A DNA stretch of 64,000 bases, taken from assembly GCA_022560025.1 (NCBI GenBank), contig JAFISE010000129.1, positions 21,215-85,214 on the forward strand, given 5' to 3'. The position numbers were made by a program, and so were the translations under genes. Positions 57,401 through 64,000 of the stretch are shown one piece after another. The notes beneath the pieces are model-generated. The model made no database searches and was not told the origin of the DNA. It saw only the letters and a list, made by a program, of their open reading frames with translations. The stretch's first letter is position 1, and every line of letters begins with the position of its first letter. Origin of the DNA: Stagonosporopsis chrysanthemi. Its lineage: Eukaryota; Ascomycota; Dothideomycetes; Pleosporales; Didymellaceae.

Positions 57401-58313
57401 ACGCAAATTCGGCGCAGAAGAGGTCGAGCGCGCCTGTCCCCCGGAGGACCGCAAGCTCATCGTCAACATCCGCAAGACGCGCGAGCAGCGCAAGAAGAAG
57501 AAGCAGCAGGCCGAGGAGGACGGCGAGACGCCCGCCGACAAGCCCAAGGGCAAGTTCGAGTCCGAGTACGACCAAGCCGTCTACGGCAGCGACAGCGACG
57601 ACAGCGAAGCCGCCGACTCGGAAGACGACTTCGTCAAGACCCAGAGCAAGCAGCGCACCGGCAAGGCTAAGACAGCGGGGCAGACATATATCGTGGAAGA
57701 CGACGACGAGCCCCTCGACCTCCTCTCCAAAAACGCCCTCGGCAACATCTCCTCCACCAAACCCCTGCGCCAGCGCAAACAACCCCCCAAACGCACGGCC
57801 GCCCGCACAAACGAAGACGGCAAGCTGCTCCTCGGCGACTCGGACGACGACCAAGCCTCGACCGTCAAGTTCAAGAAATCCGCCGCCGACGACGCCGCCG
57901 CCATGGACATTGACGACGAGCACCTCGGCCTCGAGGCCGGCATCAACGCCTACGTCGACGCCATCCGCGGCCGCGACGCCGCGCAGCGCGGCCAGCGTAA
58001 CAAACTCAAGTTCAGCAACAAGCGCACCAGAGACGATCACGACATCGATATGGAGGATGATGGCGCCGACGCCGCAGAGGTCAGGACCGCCAAGAGCGGC
58101 TCCGGTGCTGCAAGGGGTGGGGTCAGGACGATGCGCAGGGGGCTTGGGGCTGAGAAGCAGCGCGGGCCGAGTGGGAGGGTGGAGAAGGGGAGGGGGACGA
58201 GGGGGCGCGGTGGTGGAGGTGGTCGAGGAGGAGGAGGAGGAGGGGGTAGAGGTGGAGGTTTCGGTGGGAGGGGTGGAGGCAGCCGGGGCGGAGGCGGCAG
58301 GGGGAGGCGATAA
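54424..58313 (+). CDS. RRP12: RRP12-like ribosomal RNA processing protein, 2 exons
   Basis: 1,277 residues from exons 54424-54486 and 54543-58313. The 56-nt intron (54487-54542, GTGCGT...CCAG) joins SVQQ to SQVVLAAIEDTL. Yeast Rrp12 is of similar length and exports pre-40S/pre-60S subunits as a HEAT-repeat karyopherin-like factor. The body is all-helical HEAT-type sequence (EALARVLASPPPSPSLDHPA, AADEVASAKLPRLLEVMSEL, FLVSSSHNIRVSASECLISFL). The C-terminus is charged and acidic (YGSDSDDSEAADSEDDF) and ends in an RGG/GAR tail typical of nucleolar proteins. High GC at third positions contrasts with the neighbours. The ATG is in a favourable AACATGTCG context. Confidence 0.9.
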
Positions 58314-59558
58314 GTACAATGTCCGACAGGTCTGGTGCCGCTGTGCTGTGCTCTGCTGTGCTCTGCTGTGAGTCAGCGGCGAAAACCTTTGCATTAGATA
58401 CCATTTAGAGGCGTTTTAAAAAGGCAGTTTGGTTTACAGAGTATATTTTACTACAATACTAAGTCTGTACTAAAGGCTGTGAGTAGTTCTTAATGACTCT
58501 TATATTAGTATGACTGTATGAAGATACAAAACATTGCACATAAGCGTACTTTGTCAAAGGTAATTGTAGATTATCCTTGCTACCTGCAAATCAAAAGATA
58601 CTAACGAGAGAAAAAATGAAAGGGGGCAGTACTCAGATTGTTCTTCCCAATCCAAACCACGCCATCCCTGTAGGTCGTTTCAAGGTGCGTTTTGCGTATC
58701 TTGCCCCAACTAGAGGTGTGCTGCTCCACGTCCACCTGCCGCAGCTGCGGCAAACGCTCAGCCGCAGCATCCCAAAGCTCAGAAACCTTGAGGGCATGCC
58801 AAAGCGATCAGCTGCAGATCATGCCACGGGTCCCCCCGGCAGGGGATCTTGCGCTCGCTCGCGCAGCTCCGGGATAATGTGCTGAACGTGGTCCGCCGCC
58901 GTGGACGGGAGATGCGCGCTCGATCAGACAGAAGTCACGGCCTGCGCGTCGGCTGCTTCACCATACTATACCTCGCCTTGCGTGCGTGCGGTGGGAGTAG
59001 GTACAGATATAGTGCTGGCCAGGAGATATACCTACACAGTATATTATTAGGTTAGTCTGACCCAGAGTGCCGGTACCCCGTTCCCCAACTCGCTTGTGCG
59101 TCTGTACCGATTCAAGACTACGAAGCAAACTGGAGGAAATTGGACCATGACTTGTGCTATTTTGAGACATGCGAGGATTTCTGCATCGCTGAACTTGACA
59201 GCGCTGCTAAAGCTCGTGCTGTGGAAAAGGTCTGCTGTAGAGGATCTAAACACCTCGTGCACAGTTTTACCTTCTGCACGCTGTAAGTAGGTAGCAGTTT
59301 CTAGAATTTCTTAGCTTACTGTCCTCTATTTTGCATCTACTTCGCAATTCTACTTTGTATCTAGATCGCTTCTTTTGCATGTAAAGTCAGCTTCTTATAT
59401 AATCACAACCAAGTGCTGTCTAACCTCAAGACCTTATATAGAAGATTTGTGTCAGATCTACCTACCTGCTGTTTGACTGTTGTTTTCCAACACCTTTATC
59501 TCATCCCGAACACACACAAGCAAACGTTTTGAGTGCTATGTAGATTTCAACCGGGCGC
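58314..59558. other. Intergenic region, no supported gene
   Basis: RRP12 3' flank followed by unique DNA. Open frames at 58577-58885 and 58849-59055 have no recognisable motif and no exon context. The stretch 58920-59300 is mixed-composition DNA with no visible repeat structure. Confidence 0.4.
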
Positions 59559-61809
59559 TCACTCACTGGCATGCAGGGTGTCAGAATGCGTGGGTCCAAG
59601 TAGTGCCGTCCATTTTTCCTTCGCCAGCAGCTGCAGCTCTTTGGCCTCAGCCCATTGCTTCTGCATTTGGAGCGTACGGGCAAGGCCATAGGTGATGTCC
59701 AGAGTCTCCTCCTCAGACTGACTGCTTGTCTCGCTTCTATCTTCTAGATCCCTTTGCATCTTTTCAGCTCTTCCGATGTGGTTTTGTGTTCGATACACAA
59801 GCGCCAGATTACGTGCTGCCATCATGGCTACTTTTGGCGAACTCAGTGGCGTCTGGCCTCCCCAGATCTGTTCGCAAGCAGTTCTGATTTCTGCTTAGCC
59901 TCGGACAGAACCGTCTCTGCCTCAGTCGAATCGCTGTCGAGCATAGCATCGCGGCGTTTGTTATAACCACCTCAGATGTGATTGAGTTGTCGGTATGGAA
60001 GGTTTCCTGGACGATTTGAACAACTTCTTTGAGATCACTTCATCAACTTCTAGATCTGTCGCAGTGAGTGCAAGCAGTGCGAGAAGATTTGAGGATTGAA
60101 CTGAGGTTGTATTGTGCGAAGCTACGAACAGTATGTATACATGAATAGCTGTAAACAGCGCTAGTGCAGGAGAGGCAGCCTCGTCTCACCAGAGGTGAGG
60201 TGCACCTGCACGTGAGGCAGGAGATGCCCTCAACCGTGACAAGATCCCTTCTGAGCTCTGAATAGAACCTGGCTAGGAAGCTGCGAGTCTGGGTGGCGAG
60301 TGCACTCTTCGGTCCAATCTCCATGATGAAAATTCGCTTTGCTTGCACAAACACATCCTCCAAATGGTCCCAGCGGTTCTGCTTCTGGTAGAAGTTCGCA
60401 AGATCCAGCGTAGCTCTTGCGTGAAGTATGGGATACGAGGTCCCGTAATTCTCCCAAACAGAACGCTCCCGCGCTTCTGCGATTGTTACGCCAATTTCGT
60501 ACTTTTGCTGAGCATACAGAAGATGAACGAGATCGCCATTGACATCAAAGAGAAGCCAGTGATTGGCTCCAAAGCACTTCTCCAAGTCGAGCAAATCTTA
60601 GGTAAGATCATTTTCCGCGGATACAAAGTTATCCCTTCTGTACCTGCTCCAAACACCAATGTAGAAGAACTCTTTTTGCCCAGATTGCATCGCGTACTTT
60701 TTCGACTCAGATACCTTGAGAGACTCAATTCAACAATCGAACAAGCCTTTCTGAACATCAGACCTCTTCAACCATCCTTGAGCTTTTTGTTCATCGGATT
60801 TGATACCAAGGCCAAGCGTGTAGCAGAATGCGACGTGAGAGGCGGCGCGCACAGCGCACTGGTCACAAGGACCGCTAGCTCTCTCCTCCAGGCATCTGAC
60901 AAGATAGGCGCGGACTCGGTAATCTGCAATCAGCAATTGGAATACGGATTTTAGGACCTGGAATTCTTAAACAACTGCAGTTGGGATACAAACATCTGGA
61001 TATTCGTGCTTGAACATTTCCTGGCCTTTGTCATTCTTTTGCGGCGCCAATGTACTGATGAAGCGTTAACGAAAGACGGTTCGCATCAGGACTTGCATAT
61101 GCACCCACGCGAATGAGCTGGTCTTCCTCAGGAATGCGTTTACGTGCTCCTCTGGACGCTTTTCTTCTGTCCTCTGGAATGAAGACAGCTTTTTGATCCA
61201 CAGCTCGTACCCATCTTATGGCAATCCGAAGCTACCAAATATCCTACGGGACAACGCTTTCCATTTCTCTGGATCTTCAACGTCTAGCGCTGTGGCGCCA
61301 TAATTAGCCAGACTGAGGCTGTGGGTACCATCGTACAGCTTCTGCTCGTCGCGAGGCTACCATCTGTGTGCATCATCAGACAACCTGCCAAACAGGGGAT
61401 GTCTTCAAGACTCACAATTCCTGACCCAGAAGCCGAAGCAATGTTTTTAGATCACCAGCACTTTTTGCGAGATCCAGACAGAGAGTCGCGGCGAAAAATA
61501 TCTTACCGAATGATGATCAATCTTTTCTGGAACGGAACCCTGTATTGCGAAAGCTGACAATACTATACTCTCAAACCCTGTCTGGGTCCGTACCTTCATC
61601 TGTCCAGCTTGAGTCTTGTTCGACTCCTCAAAAACCTCCCGGAACAGCAGCCAAAAGCATACTATGCCGAAAGAGTAGATATCCATCAGTCCCACGTCTG
61701 AAACCTGGACAGCTTGGTGACTATAGGTGCTTGCAGAAATATACAGACCCATCTTCATCTGGTAGACTACGGTCAGGACTGCTCCTGATTGGCCGAGCAC
61801 CCTAGTCAA
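59559..61809 (-). pseudogene. Protein kinase / Sel1 / TPR repeat pseudogene
   Basis: The minus strand carries, in order, a kinase C-lobe remnant (VSDVGLMDIYSFGIVCFWLLF, 61730-61660) and a Sel1-like repeat (AASHVAFCYTLGLGIKSDEQKAQGWL, 60860-60770). Kinesin-light-chain-type TPRs follow (YPILHARATLDLANFYQKQNRW, 60440-60350; LDITYGLARTLQMQKQWAEAKEL, 59710-59640). Stops and frame shifts separate all of these blocks, for example after KGLFDC near 60730. The kinase ATP-binding lobe is missing. Large kinase-Sel1-TPR proteins occur in filamentous ascomycetes; their roles are not established. The decay is by mixed mutations, not RIP alone. Confidence 0.6.
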
Positions 61810-62025
61810 CCAATCAGAAGCAACTTACAGCCTGATTGTAATCCTAAACGTCTACTTGTTTTTGCCTACAAAGCTATGCATAGAGTGCAGAAGTCTACCC
61901 TAGTAGAACACGAATTGATGCTTAGATCGGATTTAAAGTGAAATGAAAACGGTTTGTTATATGCTTAACATTCTCACTAGTTTATCCCGTGTACGCTCTC
62001 TGGTGCTCTCCTATTCTCTCAACTA

Positions 62026-62784
62026 CTACCATGGCAGCGTTGTCCCATCGTAACTCTGGAACGTTCCCGAAATCTTCCTATCTGCTTTATCCAGCGTGTT
62101 CAAAAGCCCATCCACACTTTCGTCAATAGTAATAGGCTTCACAGCAGCGAGTAACCCAGGCGAATTACTGTTTCCCATTTCCGTCGCGACCAAGCCAGGA
62201 TGCGCAGCATATACTGTTGCCCACGACTCCTCGAAATGGATCCTCACTACAGCCCAGTTCAAAGCCGCCTTGCTGATACCGTACGGGCTGAAGGCAGGCG
62301 GCAAAGAAGCAATTTCTCCTTGATATCCTATGCTACCTATCACCGTGGACATGGCGACAAAAATTGGGTTACCGGACTTGCTGGCTTGCAGCAGGGGCTT
62401 GGTGGCTTGGAAGAGGAGGATAGGACCGATTGTATTGATGGCGACGTGATCGCGGATTGCGTCGGTTGATGTGTTCGCAACAGTAGTACCAGAGTGCATG
62501 GTCCCTGCGTTGGCGATTACAATGTCAAGAGAATTGATGCCATGCTCCGCCTGCAGTTGGGCGACGACGTTCTTGGGATCCGATTCTGATGCTGAATCGA
62601 GTTTGATGATGATGAGCTTGGAGTCTGAAGCCTTGGAGAGGGACTCAAGTGTGGGAGTGGACTTGGCGACGTCTCGAACGGCAGCAATTATAGTAGTGTT
62701 GGGGCGCTGGAGAAGAGTCAATACGAGGCCTCTGCCAATGCCACGATTGGCTCCGGTAATGAGGTAGGTAAGGGATGCAGACAT
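62026..62784 (-). CDS. Short-chain dehydrogenase/reductase (sniffer/norsolorinate-ketoreductase-like)
   Basis: NAD(P)-dependent oxidoreductase of 252 residues, single exon. The Rossmann motif TGANRGIG is at residues 10-17, NAG at 92-94, the structural Asn at 117, and the catalytic Ser at 146 or 151. YGISK has Y168 and K172. The C-terminus GTFQSYDGTTLPW matches the sniffer/NorA-like SDR group in fungi, which includes carbonyl and polyketide ketoreductases. The substrate cannot be told. The start is ATG 62784 rather than the in-frame TTG at 62790. A TATA-like ATATAAAA lies 83-90 bp upstream. It has no neighbouring biosynthetic genes here. Confidence 0.9.
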   Translation of the reverse strand: MSASLTYLITGANRGIGRGLVLTLLQRPNTTIIAAVRDVAKSTPTLESLSKASDSKLIIIKLDSASESDPKNVVAQLQAEHGINSLDIVIANAGTMHSGTTVANTSTDAIRDHVAINTIGPILLFQATKPLLQASKSGNPIFVAMSTVIGSIGYQGEIASLPPAFSPYGISKAALNWAVVRIHFEESWATVYAAHPGLVATEMGNSNSPGLLAAVKPITIDESVDGLLNTLDKADRKISGTFQSYDGTTLPW

Positions 62785-62866
62785 TGCCAATCTGAGGATT
62801 GGATGATATTGTTGATTTTGGTTGCTTTGAGAGATGTGTAGGATTAAGGTTTACATGGTGCCTTCC

Positions 62867-62874
62867 TTTTATAT
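62867..62874 (-). promoter_or_regulatory. TATA-like box of the SDR gene
   Basis: ATATAAAA on the minus strand, about 83 bp upstream of the ATG at 62784. It is followed by a pyrimidine/AC-rich leader (CACATCTCTCAAAGCAACC), as usual in fungal core promoters. Confidence 0.6.
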
Positions 62875-63420
62875 CTTGAGCGTTAGGCCCGCACTGGGAA
62901 TAAGAGCCCCGAGGCTAGAATGTGATTTGAAATCGTATCTGTGGTAGGTGCGTGGCAGTTTGTTTTTAGCATAGAAAAGTGGAGGAAAATTAGGAAACCT
63001 TGTATCTGTAGAATCGCGAGAAAAATATTGATTAATCACTAACGTACCCCACGGGCGAGCCGCTCTCCGAGCGAGCCGCTCACTTTTGCCAAGCCCCCAC
63101 TAAAACCTACCCTATTACGGCCTAAAACACCACACTTTGGCACTCTGCAGCAGACTACGGCATATAATATCATTCAGAGACTACTTCTACCTTATTCTTG
63201 CACGTTCGCGCGTTATGTACTGTCTGGTTGCACTGTCCACAGCGCCTTTGGGCCGGCTCAGCCCCATCAGCGCGCACTTGCTTCTTGCCTTCTTACCATC
63301 CAAAATTGTCAACAAGCAAGCTGGATTGGTTAGCTTGATTGACTTGATTGGAAATAACCAAGTCAAGCAATTCAAGCTGGCTTACCTATTTTTGCAAGCA
63401 ATTCAAGCTGCAATAGACCT
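62875..63420. other. Upstream flank of the SDR gene with a doubled GCGAGCCGCTC motif
   Basis: Non-coding region containing GCGAGCCGCTC at 63055-63065 and again at 63071-63081 (period 16), resembling the doubled-motif TIR style of pogo elements. A 95-codon frame at 63137-63424 ends at the AT-rich border and has no conserved feature, so it is not called a gene. The segment 63300-63415 repeats AAGCWRGCTGG/TCAAGC-type words. Confidence 0.4.
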
Positions 63421-64000
63421 CTAGATTAGTTAAATTAACTTAGTTGCTTATTCGCTTAGCAAAAAGATAAGGTTGTAGAGGTAGCTAGTAATAGATTATT
63501 GCAATATTTCCTAGTATTAAGTAGGCTAGCAAATAGGTAAGAATTAGGTAGAGGTTAGGGTAGCACATAACAGTACTTAACTTTTACCTAACCTTTACCT
63601 GCGCTAAGTTAATACTAACTAGGTAAAGGTTAGGTTGTCTCTACTTAGAGTAGAGGTTAAGTTAAGGTTGCTAAAAAAAATACTAAAAATTAGCTTTGCT
63701 AAATCTAACTATATATAGAAAAGATTTATAAGACTTTAAATCTATTAGTTTTTAAGAAAATATCTCTAGTAAGTATTAGAATTATAGAAAAATTATTGTT
63801 ATAGTAAATTATTATATTTAGTAATTGTTAGTTTAGAAAGACTTAGTAATTATTCTCTATAGACATACTTAAAGAATTAGAGTTAGAATATAAATATATA
63901 TACTAATTAGCTAAACAATATATTACTACTACTAAAAGCACTAAGCTTTTTATAGTATTAAAGAGCTAGCTTAGAATCTTTTTACTTAATAGTAACTCTC
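63421..64000. repeat. AT-rich RIP-degraded repeat block at the window end
   Basis: Abrupt return to TpA-rich DNA. The part 63538-63670 contains GGTTAGG/CCTAACC words in both orientations (AGGTAAAGGTTAGGTTG, TTACCTAACCTTTACCTG), similar in style to 1690-1860. No ORF or recognisable transposase appears before the window ends. Confidence 0.5.

Noticed and set aside
54317..58394. Long antisense open frames (410-496 codons) across RRP12
   Set aside because: They are shadows of a GC-rich coding strand: low-complexity Val/Leu/Arg/Gly text, no motifs, and the plus strand gives a complete RRP12 protein.
63137..63424. 95-codon frame as a gene
   Set aside because: Runs into the AT-rich repeat border, contains repeated AAGC words, and shows no conserved feature.
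63538..63670. Possible subtelomere or telomere tract at the window end
   Set aside because: GGTTAGG words occur in both orientations and irregular spacing; no array.
1..64000. CRISPR arrays, rRNA, tRNA
   Set aside because: No regularly spaced direct repeats with unique spacers, no rRNA-like sequence, and no tRNA cloverleaf that I could recognise by eye; tRNA absence would need a dedicated scan.

Overview
The window reads as nuclear DNA of a filamentous ascomycete (Pezizomycotina). Introns are 46-66 nt with GT...AG ends and CTRAY-like branch sites, the genes include a multi-domain GH18 chitinase, LysM/CBM18 proteins and RRP12, and the transposons carry the C-to-T / G-to-A damage of repeat-induced point mutation (RIP). 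The composition is two-speed: GC-balanced gene islands alternate abruptly with TpA-rich, stop-riddled blocks. Dothideomycetes is a plausible class, but that is only inference.

Layout. 1-16.6 kb is a RIP-destroyed transposon graveyard: a hAT relic, two Ty3/Gypsy copies in opposite orientation (the left one interrupted by a Fot1/pogo relic) and unidentified AT-rich repeat. 16.67-18.22 kb is an FAD-linked (BBE-type) oxidoreductase with one intron. 18.76-20.06 kb and 34.48-34.85 kb are the two halves of one broken multi-LysM gene. They are separated by a Fot1/pogo element (20,059-34,478, near-perfect 41-bp TIRs, TA target duplication). That element is itself split by two head-to-tail ~6.0-kb LINE copies sharing a ~14-bp target repeat, and the second LINE carries a 214-bp solo LTR with a 5-bp target duplication. 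A conserved hypothetical gene (35.06-36.48 kb) and another Fot1 relic (36.63-37.97 kb) follow.

38.1-46.1 kb is the functional core. A 16-exon, 1,190-residue subgroup-C (killer-toxin-like) chitinase is divergently arranged with a 6-exon, 632-residue secreted LysM/CBM18 protein. Such pairs are known in fungi; the LysM/CBM18 partner is thought to bind chitin and protect the wall or mask fragments while the chitinase cuts. The broken LysM gene at 18.8-34.8 kb has the same domain order as the intact one, so the region once probably held two LysM genes.

46.5-54 kb holds a Fot1 fragment, a short unknown ORF next to a 25-C tract, a conserved hypothetical gene with a one-base frameshift, two gene fragments, and an Msp1-like AAA ATPase with an unusual polytopic C-terminal tail. 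54.4-58.3 kb is RRP12, a ribosome-biogenesis housekeeping gene. 59.6-61.8 kb is a degraded kinase/Sel1/TPR pseudogene, 62.03-62.78 kb an SDR oxidoreductase, and from 63.4 kb the AT-rich repeat landscape returns.

Exon coordinates were derived by hand from splice signals, frame continuity and family resemblance. No database search was run.
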